Shown: positions 10,096 to 18,984 of the stretch, piece by piece | Position numbering within the stretch: the stretch's first letter is position 1 | Layout of the letters: each line of letters begins with the position of its first letter | NCBI GenBank assembly: GCA_027351005.1 | Contig: DAIEJF010000226.1 | Coordinates: 1 to 53,108, forward strand | Reading direction: 5' to 3' | Length of the DNA stretch: 53,108 nt | DNA from: Paracoccaceae bacterium | GTDB lineage: Bacteria; Pseudomonadota; Alphaproteobacteria; Rhodobacterales; Rhodobacteraceae | Position numbers and translations under genes: made by a program | Notes under the pieces: generated by a model | What the model was told of the DNA's origin: nothing | Seen by the model: only the letters and a program-made list of their open reading frames with translations | Database searches by the model: none

Positions 10096-10117
10096 TTGTC
10101 ATAATTCTGTTACAAAT
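10096..10117 (+). promoter_or_regulatory. Pho-box-like PhoB site
   Basis: TTGTCAT-AATT-CTGTTAC-AAAT; two 7-mers in 11-bp phase, close to CTGTCAT-N4-CTGTCAC; 40 bp upstream of the Na/Pi symporter start. Confidence 0.55.
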
Positions 10118-10214
10118 CGGCCGGTGTCGCGCCCGTGTCAATGCCCGCTTGCGTGATCGGCCGGAAAGGGCGCGCCGCGGTCGGCCGGTCCTCGCGGTGG
10201 GGCACACCGATGGA

Positions 10215-10241
10215 AAAGGGCGCGGCAAGGATGCCGCGCCC
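10215..10241 (-). terminator. Rho-independent terminator downstream of gabD
   Basis: Minus strand GGGCGCGGCA-TCCT-TGCCGCGCCC-TTTT. Confidence 0.75.
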
Positions 10242-10265
10242 GCACCCGTCGTGCCTGCGCCGACC

Positions 10266-11744
10266 CTACACCGACAGGCAGATGTATTTCATTTCCAGAT
10301 AGTCCTCGATCCCGTGGTGGCTGCCTTCGCGGCCAAGCCCGGACTGCTTGACCCCGCCGAAGGGCGCGACCTCGGTCGAGATCAGGCCGGTGTTCACCCC
10401 CACCATGCCGTATTCCAGCGCCTCTTGCACCCGCGTGATGCGACCGATGTCGCGGGCATAGAAGTAGCTTGCCAGACCAAAGATCGTATCATTGGCCAGC
10501 CGGATCGCCTCTTCCTCGGTCTCGAACTTGTAGAGCGGCGCAAGGGGGCCGAAGGTTTCCTCGTTCGACACCTTCATGCCCGGCGTCACGCCGGTGACGA
10601 CAGTGGGCTGGAAGAAGGTGCCGCCCAGCGCATGCCGTCCGCCGCCGACCACGATCTTGCCGCCGCCCGCCAGCACGTCGGCGATGTGCTCTTCCACCTT
10701 CGCCACCGCGGCTTCGTTGATCAGCGGCCCCAGGTCGGTGCCCGCCACCAGCCCGTCGCCCACGTTCAGCTTTTCCACCGCCGCCGACAGCTTCGCGGCG
10801 AAGGCGTCATAGACCCCGGCCTGAACGTAGATGCGGTTGGCGCAGACGCAGGTCTGCCCGTTGTTGCGGTACTTGGAGATCATCGCCCCCTCGACCGCCT
10901 TGTCCAGGTCGGCATCGTCGAAGACGATGAAGGGCGCGTTGCCGCCAAGCTCCATGCTGCACTTCATCACCTGATCCGCCGCCTGCCGCAGCAGGATGCG
11001 CCCCACCTCGGTCGAGCCAGTGAAGGTCAGCTTGCGCACCACGGGGTTTTCGCAGAACTCCTTGCCGATCTCGGGCGAACGGTTCGACGGAATGACCGAG
11101 AAGATGCCCGCGGGCACCCCGGCGCGTTCGGCCAGCACCGCGATCGCCAGCGCCGACAGGGGCGTGTCCTCGGCGGGTTTCGCGATGAAGGCGCAGCCCA
11201 CCGCCAGCGCGGGGCCGCATTTGCGGGTAATCATCGCATTGGGGAAGTTCCACGGCGTAATCGAGCCCACCACCCCGATCGGCTGCTTGATGACGGTGAT
11301 GCGCTTGTCACGCTGGTGGCCGGGGATGGTTTCGCCATAGACGCGCTTGGCCTCTTCGGCGAACCACTCGATGAAGCTTGCGCCATAGGCGATCTCGCCC
11401 TTGGCCTCGTTGAAGGGCTTGCCCATCTCGGCGGTCAGGATGCGGGCCAGATCGTCCTGATTGGCCATCATCAGGTCAAACCACTTGCGCAGGATGGCGG
11501 CGCGCTCCTTGCCGGTGCGGGCGGCCCATTCCTTCTGCGCGCCTTCCGCCGCCGCGATGGCGCGGGCGGTTTCGGCGCGGCCGAGGTTTGCAACATGGCA
11601 GATCACGTCGCCGCGTGCCGGGTTCAGCACCGTAAAGGTGCTGCCATCATCGGCATCGACCCAAGCGCCGCCCAGATAGGCCTTGGTGACCAGAAGCGAG
11701 GGGTCTTTCAGCAACGCGCGCAGATCGGTAACGGAATCGAGCAT
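10266..11744 (-). CDS. gabD: NAD(P)-dependent succinate-semialdehyde dehydrogenase
   Basis: GVVGSITPWNFPNAMITRKCGPALAVGC, FTGSTEVGRIL, MELGGNAPFIVFDDAD, NNGQTCVCANR; start at MLDSV inside ORF to 11795. Confidence 0.87.
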   Translation of the reverse strand: MLDSVTDLRALLKDPSLLVTKAYLGGAWVDADDGSTFTVLNPARGDVICHVANLGRAETARAIAAAEGAQKEWAARTGKERAAILRKWFDLMMANQDDLARILTAEMGKPFNEAKGEIAYGASFIEWFAEEAKRVYGETIPGHQRDKRITVIKQPIGVVGSITPWNFPNAMITRKCGPALAVGCAFIAKPAEDTPLSALAIAVLAERAGVPAGIFSVIPSNRSPEIGKEFCENPVVRKLTFTGSTEVGRILLRQAADQVMKCSMELGGNAPFIVFDDADLDKAVEGAMISKYRNNGQTCVCANRIYVQAGVYDAFAAKLSAAVEKLNVGDGLVAGTDLGPLINEAAVAKVEEHIADVLAGGGKIVVGGGRHALGGTFFQPTVVTGVTPGMKVSNEETFGPLAPLYKFETEEEAIRLANDTIFGLASYFYARDIGRITRVQEALEYGMVGVNTGLISTEVAPFGGVKQSGLGREGSHHGIEDYLEMKYICLSV

Positions 11745-11869
11745 GGGGGCCTCCATGAAACGGGATGCGTCATGGAAACCACCCGGCGGCGGCATTGTCC
11801 AGCCGGGCGGGGGCTGGCCCTTGCCTGCCCGCCCGGTCTAGGATCGCCCCGCAAGAGGAGAACCGAGCG

Positions 11870-12664
11870 ATGGACGACCCCGATACCGCCTATTCCAATG
11901 GCCGCTTCATTCCGGGGGCCGAGACCTATGCCCCCCGCTGGGCGGCCGAGGCCGAGGCCTTCCGCGCGGCCCTTGGCCCCTGCGCGCGGCTGGGGCTTGC
12001 CTATGGTCCCGGCGCGCGGCAGTGGCTGGACCTGTTCCTGCCAGAGGGCGCGCCGAAGGGGCTCATGGTCTTCATCCACGGCGGCTACTGGATGAGCTTC
12101 GGCCCGCGCGACTGGTCGGGCTTTGCCCAGGGGGCGCTGGACCGTGGCTGGGCCTGCGCCATGCCGGGCTATACCATCGCACCCGAAGGCCGCATCGCCG
12201 CGATGACGGTCGAGGTCGGCCGCGCCATCGCCCGTGCCGCGGCCGAGGTTGCGGGCCCCATCGCCGTCACCGGTCATTCCGCGGGCGGCCACCTGACCGC
12301 ACGGATGTTCTGCGAAAACGCCCCCCTGCCGCCCGAGGTGGCGGCGCGGCTTGTCTCCGGCGTGCCGATCTCGCCCCTGTCGGATCTGCGCCCGCTCTGC
12401 GCGACCGCAATGAACGCGACGCTGAAGATCGACGCGGCCGAGGCGCTGGCCGAAAGCCCCGCGCTCTTGCCGCGCCGGGCGGGGGGGCGGGTCACCGTCT
12501 GGGTCGGCGGGGCCGAGCGGCCCGCTTTCCTCGATCAGGCCCGCTGGCTGTCAGACGCCTGGGCCTGCCCGGCCCACATCGCGCCGCGGCTTCACCACTT
12601 CAACGTCATCGACGATCTGGCCCGGCCGGATTCGCGGCTGATCGAGACGCTGCTCGACCTATAG
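11870..12664 (+). CDS. Alpha/beta hydrolase of the HGGYW (kynurenine formamidase-like) type
   Basis: VFIHGGYWMSFG and GHSAGG nucleophile elbow. Confidence 0.75.
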   Translation: MDDPDTAYSNGRFIPGAETYAPRWAAEAEAFRAALGPCARLGLAYGPGARQWLDLFLPEGAPKGLMVFIHGGYWMSFGPRDWSGFAQGALDRGWACAMPGYTIAPEGRIAAMTVEVGRAIARAAAEVAGPIAVTGHSAGGHLTARMFCENAPLPPEVAARLVSGVPISPLSDLRPLCATAMNATLKIDAAEALAESPALLPRRAGGRVTVWVGGAERPAFLDQARWLSDAWACPAHIAPRLHHFNVIDDLARPDSRLIETLLDL

Positions 12665-13219
12665 GCCGAACTTCTCCAGCCCGGAAAAGTCGATCTTCTG
12701 CAGCAGGGGCAGCATCTTTTCCGGATCGGCCCCCTGGGCCTGCACAAGCACCTGCGTGCCCACCAGCGCCGAGAGCGTGCCATCCTGGTTAAGGAACTTC
12801 CGGTCGCCCACCTTCACGATCTTGCCCATCTGCGCCATCATGACCGTGTTGCCCAGGATGGTCGCCATCGATGCCACCATGCTGTTGTTGGCCATCAGGG
12901 TGATCTTGAATTCGGTGTCGCCCTCGGCATAGCTCGCCTCGGCGCCCACGCCGCCCCTCATCACGTTCAGGCCCTGGTTGATGTCTGCAGTGTCGGTGCG
13001 GGTCCAGCCATCGGGTGCGGCGGGCAGAAAGGCCGCAAGCGCGCCGCCGCGCTTGGTCTGCATCAGTTGCTGGGCATAGGCGGCCTCGTCCATCGCGTCC
13101 TTCACCTTGCCCGCCTGATAGGCGGCAAGCGCCCCCTTCAGGCTGTCCTCGATCTCGTCGGCCAGGGCGACACCGGCGATCAGGGTCAGAACGGTCGTCA
13201 TCAGGAAAATGCGCTGCAT
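12659..13219 (-). CDS. Secreted protein of unknown function
   Basis: Signal peptide MQRIFLMTTVLTLIAGVALA; 186 aa; no recognised domain. Confidence 0.65.
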   Translation of the reverse strand: MQRIFLMTTVLTLIAGVALADEIEDSLKGALAAYQAGKVKDAMDEAAYAQQLMQTKRGGALAAFLPAAPDGWTRTDTADINQGLNVMRGGVGAEASYAEGDTEFKITLMANNSMVASMATILGNTVMMAQMGKIVKVGDRKFLNQDGTLSALVGTQVLVQAQGADPEKMLPLLQKIDFSGLEKFGL

Positions 13220-13279
13220 CGGAAGCTCCCGCGGAAATGCCGCGATGCTACGCCCGCCGCGCCCGCCGGGGCAAGCCGC

Positions 13280-14245
13280 TCAGCCGAAGCGCGTGACCCA
13301 GGCCGGTTGCAGATCGCCCGGCGTCGGCGTGGCCAGCCACACGGCCCGGGCGATGGCGCGCGCCAGACAGCAGGCCGCGGCATGGCCCAGAAGGTAGGCG
13401 TCGGTCGCCGGATCGGGCAGCGGTTTTACCCCCGTGGCGGCCGCAAAGACCAGATCGCCGTCGAACGGCGTATGCGAGGGAACCAGCGCCCGGGCCATCC
13501 CGTCCTGCGCGGCGGTGGCCATGCGCAAGGCCTGCGCCTGGGTCAGCACGGCATCGGTGGCCACGATGGCGATGGTCGTGGCCTCGCCCATGCGTTTGCC
13601 CGGTGCGGGCTCGGCCGCCGGGGCGAAGGCCCGCGCCACGCCCCGCCCGCCGAATTCCGACCCGAGTTCCCAGGGCGCGGCCCAGAACTCCGGCCCGTCG
13701 CCGACCGTGGCCTGCCCCAGCGCGTTCACCGCCACCAGCGCCCCCACGGTGATTCCGTTGTCCAGCACCGCCGAGGCCGAACCCAGGCCCCCCTTCAGGT
13801 TGCCCGTCGTGGCCCCGGTCCCCGCGCCGACACTGCCCAGCGCGAAATCGGCTGCCGCCGCCCGCAACGCGGTCAGCCCCAGCGCCTTGTAGGGGTTTAC
13901 CGTCCAGTCCTTCCGCCCGCCGTTCAAAAGGTCGAACAGGATCGCGCCCGGCACGATGGGCACCCGCTGGTCGCCCACCGCATACCCGCGCCCCATCGCG
14001 CGCAGCCCGTCGGCCACCCCCGACGCGGCATCAAGCCCAAAGGCCGAGCCGCCCGACAGCACCAGCGCATCCACCTCCTGCACCAGCCGGTCGGGGGCCA
14101 GCAGGTCGGTTTCCCGCGTTCCCGGCGCGCCCCCCATCACGTTGACCGCGGCGACGAAGGGCCGATCGCCCACCAGCACGGTGGCCCCCGATCGCAGCCG
14201 GTCGTCCTGCGCGTTGCCCACCCGCAGCCCCGCCACATCGGTCAT
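13280..14245 (-). CDS. P1 family (S58, DmpA/NylC-like) peptidase
   Basis: VNVMGGAPGTRETDLL, LSGGSAFGLDAASGV, GSVGAGTGATTGNLKGGLGSAS; start at MTDVAGLRVG. Confidence 0.85.
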   Translation of the reverse strand: MTDVAGLRVGNAQDDRLRSGATVLVGDRPFVAAVNVMGGAPGTRETDLLAPDRLVQEVDALVLSGGSAFGLDAASGVADGLRAMGRGYAVGDQRVPIVPGAILFDLLNGGRKDWTVNPYKALGLTALRAAAADFALGSVGAGTGATTGNLKGGLGSASAVLDNGITVGALVAVNALGQATVGDGPEFWAAPWELGSEFGGRGVARAFAPAAEPAPGKRMGEATTIAIVATDAVLTQAQALRMATAAQDGMARALVPSHTPFDGDLVFAAATGVKPLPDPATDAYLLGHAAACCLARAIARAVWLATPTPGDLQPAWVTRFG

Positions 14246-14292
14246 CAGGTTCCTCGGCCCCGGTCTCACGCGCCTCTCCCCATTTTCGGTCC

Positions 14293-14332
14293 GCAAATAT
14301 CCCGCGGGGGTCCGGGGGCGCGAAGCCCCCGG
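14293..14332. repeat. Intergenic palindromic element
   Basis: GCAAATATCCCGCGGGGGTCCGGGGGCGCGAAGCCCCCGG; stem CCGGGGGC-GCGAA-GCCCCCGG; resembles an intergenic element I recall from Rhodobacteraceae genomes. Confidence 0.5.
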
Positions 14333-14340
14333 CCGCCGGT

Positions 14341-15081
14341 TCAGATGCAGCGCCCGCCGTCCACTTCCAGCGCCACGCCGGTGATCATGCTCGCCTCGGG
14401 CGAGCACAGGAAGACCGCCGCCGCGCCCATGTCGGCGGGGGTGGAAAACCGCCCCAGCGGGATCGTCGTCAGGAACTTCGCCCGCATCTCTGGCGTGTCT
14501 TCACCCATGAAGCTTTTCAGCAGGGGCGTTTCCCCGGCCACCGGGCAGATCGCGTTGACGCGCACGCCCGCGGGGGCGAGTTCCACCGCCATCGACTTCG
14601 TGGCGGTAATCATCCACCCCTTCGACGCGTTGTACCAGCTCAGCCGCGGCCGCGGGCTGAGCCCGGCGGTCGAGGCGACGTTGAGGATCGCGCCCGCCCG
14701 CGCCGCCTTCATCCGCGGCACGATGTGGCGCGCGGTCAGGAAGACCGACTTCGCGTTGACGGCCAGCACCCGGTCGAACTCTGCCTCGGTCACGTCCTCC
14801 ATCGGCTGCGGCAGGTGGGTGATGCCCGCGTTGTTGACCAGGATGTCGAGCGTGCCGAAGGCGCCGAAGGCGGCCGCTGCCATGGCTGCGACGCTTGCGT
14901 CATTGCTCACGTCCACCGCCTGCGCCAGCCCGCCCACCTCGGCCGCGACCGCCTCGGCCGCGGCGCGGTTCAGGTCGGCCACCATCACCCGCGCGCCTTC
15001 TGCCGCGAAAGCGCGCACGATGCCCGCCCCAAAGCCCGAGCCGCCGCCCGTCACGATCGCCGTCCTGCCCGCCAGCCGCAT
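14341..15081 (-). CDS. SDR family oxidoreductase
   Basis: AIVTGGGSGFGAGIVRAF; NNAGIT; YNASKGW; start at MRLAGRTAIV. Confidence 0.88.
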   Translation of the reverse strand: MRLAGRTAIVTGGGSGFGAGIVRAFAAEGARVMVADLNRAAAEAVAAEVGGLAQAVDVSNDASVAAMAAAAFGAFGTLDILVNNAGITHLPQPMEDVTEAEFDRVLAVNAKSVFLTARHIVPRMKAARAGAILNVASTAGLSPRPRLSWYNASKGWMITATKSMAVELAPAGVRVNAICPVAGETPLLKSFMGEDTPEMRAKFLTTIPLGRFSTPADMGAAAVFLCSPEASMITGVALEVDGGRCI

Positions 15082-15123
15082 CCCGTCCTCCTGCTCGCTG
15101 CGATCTTTCACGGAAAAATCGCC

Positions 15124-16578
15124 CTATCCGTGGTGCGCCGCAACCGTCTTCAGCACCGAAAAGCCGTAGAGCGCCTCGAACCCCTTCTCGCGCCCATGTC
15201 CAGACAGCCCGACGCCACCGAAGGGCAGTTCGACCCCGCCCCCCGCGCCATAGTTGTTCAGGAACACCTGCCCGGCGCGCAGCCGCTTCGCCATGCGCAA
15301 TGCCCGGCTGCCGTTTTCGGTCCAGCAGCCGGCAACAAGGCCGTAGCCCGTGCCATTGGCGATGGCTGCCGCGTGATCCTCGTCGTCGAAGGGGATCACC
15401 ACCTGCGCGGGGCCGAAGATCTCCTCTTGCGCCAGCCGGTGATCGGGGCGCACGTCGGCCAGAAGCGCGGGGGCCACATAATGCCCGCCCGCAGGCGCCC
15501 CCTCCACGACCTGCCCGCGCGCGGCCATGGTCAGATCACCGGCCAGCGCCAGGAACCCTTCCACCACAGCCTTTTGTCGGGCCGAGATCAGCGGCCCCAC
15601 GTCCAGGTCTGAAAGCGCCGGGCCCACCTTCAGCGCGCCGTAGCGGGCGGCCATGCGGTCCACCACCTCGGCATAGCGGCTGCGTTCCACCAGGATGCGG
15701 GATGCGGCGGAACAGGTCTGCCCCGCGTTCTGGATGCCCGCGTTCACCAGGAACGGCAGTGCGCGGTCCAGATCCGCATCGGCAAAGACCACCTGCGGGC
15801 TCTTGCCGCCCAGCTCCAGCGTGACCGGCACCACATTGCGCGCCGCTGCCGCCTGCACCAGTTGCCCGACCCCGACCGAGCCGGTGAAGCTCAGGTGCCG
15901 CACGCCGGGATGCGCGGTCAGCGCGGCGCCCGCCTCCTCGCCCAGACCCGGCACCACGTTCAGCGCGCCCGCGGGCAGCCCCGCCTCCTCGGCAAGCCGC
16001 GCGAAGGCCAGCGCGGTCAGACAGGCTTCCTCGGCCGGTTTCAGCACGCAGGCGTTGCCCATCGCCAGCGCCGCCCCGACCGATCGGCCGATGATCTGCA
16101 TGGGATAGTTCCAGGGCACGATGTGGCCCGTCACCCCATGCGGCTCGCGCAGGGTGTAGACGGTGTAGCCGTCGAGGTAGGGGATCGTCTCGCCCATCAG
16201 CTTGTCGGCGGCGCCTGCGTAGAATTCCATGTAGCGGGCCAGCGCCAGCGCATCTGCCCGCGCCTACTTCAGCGGCTTGCCCACGTCGGTCGCCTCGATC
16301 GCCGCCAGATCATCGGCCCGCGCCAGAACCAGCGCGCCGATCCGGGCCAGCACCCGGCCCCGTTCCGCCGCGGTCATCCGCCCCCAGGGCCCCGCAAGCG
16401 CCGCCTCGGCCGCGGCGACCGCCGCGTCGATCTCTGCCGCGCCGCCGCGGGCGATGACGCCGATCTCGGCGCCCGTCGAGGGGTCTTCGAGCGGCAGGGT
16501 CTGGGGCAGGGTCCGCCAGCGCCCCCCGATGAAAACCTGCGCCGGGTCGAACCACAGACGGTCAAGCGGCATCGTCAT
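15124..16578 (-). pseudogene. NAD-dependent aldehyde dehydrogenase interrupted by one in-frame TAG (16264-16266)
   Basis: Same frame on both sides: ...AAIEATDVGKPLK* ARADALALARYMEFYAGAADKLMGETIPYL...; downstream ELGGKSPQVVFADAD and GQTCSAASR intact. Confidence 0.85.
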
Positions 16579-18157
16579 CCTCCATCCAGCCGGGCGGGAT
16601 CTTCGGCGTCGCCGCCACCAGTTCCCGCGTGTAGGGGTGTTCGGGCGCATCCAGCACCCGGTCTGTCGGGCCTTCCTCGACGATCTGGCCCGCCTGCATC
16701 ACCAGCACCCGGTCGGTGATCGCGCGCACCACCGACAGGTCGTGGCTGATGAACAGGTAGCTGAGCCCGTGGCGGTCCTGAAGGTCGCAGAGCAGGTCGA
16801 GGATCTGCGCCCGCACCCGCACGTCCAGCGCCGAGACAGCCTCGTCCAGCACGATTACCTCGGGGCGGGTGATGAGCGCGCGGGCAATGGCGATGCGCTG
16901 GCGCTGGCCGCCGGAAAACTCGTGGATGAAGCGTTGCCCGTCCTCGGGGCGCAGGCCCACGTCGGTCAGCGCGGCGGCCACGCGTTCGGCCGCGTCGGCG
17001 GGGGGCGCGGGCATCAGGTGGAAGGGTTCCGCCACCAGCCGCGCCACCCGCCAGCGCGGGTTGAAGCTGCCGTAGGGGTCCTGGAACACCGCCTGCAGCC
17101 CGGCGCGCAGGGCGTCGGGCATCCGCGGGCCCACCGGGTGTTCGCCAAAAAGCCGGATCGCGCCGCCCTGCAACGGATCAAGCCCCAGGACCGCGCGCGC
17201 CAGCGTCGACTTGCCCGAGCCGCTTTCGCCCACCAGCCCCAGGCTCTCGCCCGCGTTCAGGCGCAGGCTGACCGCCTTCACCGCGTCGAAGAAACGGGGC
17301 GGGGCGAAGGGGCGGCGCGCCAGCGGATAGCGGCGCAAGGCCCGGTCGACCGTCAGCATGGGCCTGCTGCCGATCCGGGGGGTGCGGCGGGGCACATGAT
17401 GGGCCGCGGCGAACAGCGCACGCGTGTAGGCGTCGGCGCGGGTGCGAAAGACCGTTTCAGTCGGCCCGGCCTCGACGATGCGGCCTGCCTGCATCACCGC
17501 GACATGGGTGGCAAGCCCCGCGACCACCGCAAGATCGTGGGTGATCAGCATCAGCCCCATCCCCTCTTCCGCCACCAGCCCCCGCAAGAGGTCGAGGATC
17601 TGCGCCTGCGTGGTGACATCGAGCGCGGTCGTGGGTTCGTCGGCGATCAGCAGCTTCGGGCGCAGCGCGATGGCCATGGCGATGCAGACCCGCTGCCGCT
17701 GGCCGCCCGACAGTTCGTGCGGGAAGCGCTCCAGCGGGAACCGCTCGCCCGCCAGCCCCACCCGGTCCAGCCGCTGCCGCGCGACCCGCAGCGCCTCGCC
17801 CCGGCTGGCGGCGCCATGGATCAGCAGGGTTTCGGCCACCTGGTCGCCGATGGTCTGCATCGGGTTCAGCGCGGTCATGGGCTCCTGGAAGATCAGCCCG
17901 ATCTCGCGACCGCGCAGCGCGCACATCCGCCGTTCGGGCAGGCCGATCAGCCCGGTTCCCGCCAGCGTGGCCTGTCCGCCCACTTCGGCCCCGTGCGGCA
18001 AGAGGCCCATCACCGCAAGCGCCGTCATCGACTTGCCCGAGCCGCTTTCGCCCACCAGCCCGAAGACCTCGCCCGGTGCCAGATCGAAGCTGACGCGGTT
18101 CAGCACCGGACGGCCGTGGATCGCCACCGACAGGTCGCGGACCGATAAAAGCGTCAT
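16562..18157 (-). CDS. Dipeptide/oligopeptide ABC transporter with two fused ATP-binding domains
   Basis: Two Walker A (GESGSGKSM, GESGSGKST) and two LSGGQRQR/FSGGQRQR signatures; 531 aa. Confidence 0.92.
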   Translation of the reverse strand: MTLLSVRDLSVAIHGRPVLNRVSFDLAPGEVFGLVGESGSGKSMTALAVMGLLPHGAEVGGQATLAGTGLIGLPERRMCALRGREIGLIFQEPMTALNPMQTIGDQVAETLLIHGAASRGEALRVARQRLDRVGLAGERFPLERFPHELSGGQRQRVCIAMAIALRPKLLIADEPTTALDVTTQAQILDLLRGLVAEEGMGLMLITHDLAVVAGLATHVAVMQAGRIVEAGPTETVFRTRADAYTRALFAAAHHVPRRTPRIGSRPMLTVDRALRRYPLARRPFAPPRFFDAVKAVSLRLNAGESLGLVGESGSGKSTLARAVLGLDPLQGGAIRLFGEHPVGPRMPDALRAGLQAVFQDPYGSFNPRWRVARLVAEPFHLMPAPPADAAERVAAALTDVGLRPEDGQRFIHEFSGGQRQRIAIARALITRPEVIVLDEAVSALDVRVRAQILDLLCDLQDRHGLSYLFISHDLSVVRAITDRVLVMQAGQIVEEGPTDRVLDAPEHPYTRELVAATPKIPPGWMEDDDAA

Positions 18158-18984
18158 GCCTGCCGCCTCAGCCGCGGGTCCATCAGATCGCGCAGACCGT
18201 CGCCCAGAAGGTTCAGCCCCAGCACCGTCAGTACGATGGCCAGCCCCGGAAACAGCGCAAGCTGCGGCGCAAGACCCATCAGCGTATGGCTGTCGGCCAG
18301 CATCCGTCCCCAGCTTGGCGTGGGCGGCTGCGCGCCCAGGCCCACATAGCTCAGGCCCGCCTCGGCCAGGATGCCAAGGCTGAACTGGATCGTGCCCTGC
18401 ACGATCAGAAGGTTCGCCACGTTCGGCAGGATGTGTTCCACCGAGATGCGCGCCCCGCGCTTGCCCGCCAGCCGCGCCGCGCGGATGTAATCAAGCGTCC
18501 ACAGGCTGATCGCGCCGCCACGCGTGACGCGGGCGAAGACCGGGATGTTGAAGATCCCGATCGCCAGGATCGCGTTCACCGCCGAGGGCCCGAAGACCGA
18601 GGTGATCAGGATCGCGATGACCAGCGAGGGGAAGGCAAAGACCAGATCGCCGCCGCGCTGGATCACCTCGTCGATCCACGACCCGCGGGTGGCTGCCGCC
18701 CAGAGGCCCAGCGGCACGCCCGCCCCCATCCCGATGCCCACCGCCACGATCGCCACCGCGATCGAGGTGCGCGCCCCCACCATCAGTTGCGCCGCCACGT
18801 CGCGGCCGAACTGGTCGGTGCCCAGCCAATGCGCGGCCGAGGGTGGGCGCAGTTTCTGCGCGATGTCCATCGCCGCATAGGGAAAGGGTGTCCAGACGAA
18901 GGACAGCAGCGCCATCGCCACGAAGATGCCCGCCAGCACCGCCCCAAGCCACAGGCCCATGCGCCGTCTCGTGTCCCGCCTCAC
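18154..18984 (-). CDS. ABC transporter permease (DppC-like)
   Basis: AHWLGTDQFGRDVAAQLMVGARTSI; ILPNVANLLIVQ. Confidence 0.92.
   Translation of the reverse strand: MRRDTRRRMGLWLGAVLAGIFVAMALLSFVWTPFPYAAMDIAQKLRPPSAAHWLGTDQFGRDVAAQLMVGARTSIAVAIVAVGIGMGAGVPLGLWAAATRGSWIDEVIQRGGDLVFAFPSLVIAILITSVFGPSAVNAILAIGIFNIPVFARVTRGGAISLWTLDYIRAARLAGKRGARISVEHILPNVANLLIVQGTIQFSLGILAEAGLSYVGLGAQPPTPSWGRMLADSHTLMGLAPQLALFPGLAIVLTVLGLNLLGDGLRDLMDPRLRRQA

Noticed and set aside
10149-12095. 648-aa plus-strand ORF opposite gabD
   Set aside because: Shadow ORF; gabD on the minus strand has clear ALDH motifs
13067-15169. 700-aa plus-strand ORF
   Set aside because: Shadow of the P1 peptidase and SDR genes
16231-16263. 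Two separate genes (short N-terminal ORF plus ALDH starting MEFYAG)
   Set aside because: The reading frame is continuous through the TAG and the intervening residues match the ALDH fold, so one interrupted gene is simpler
16277-18148. 623-aa plus-strand ORF
   Set aside because: Shadow of the fused ABC ATPase
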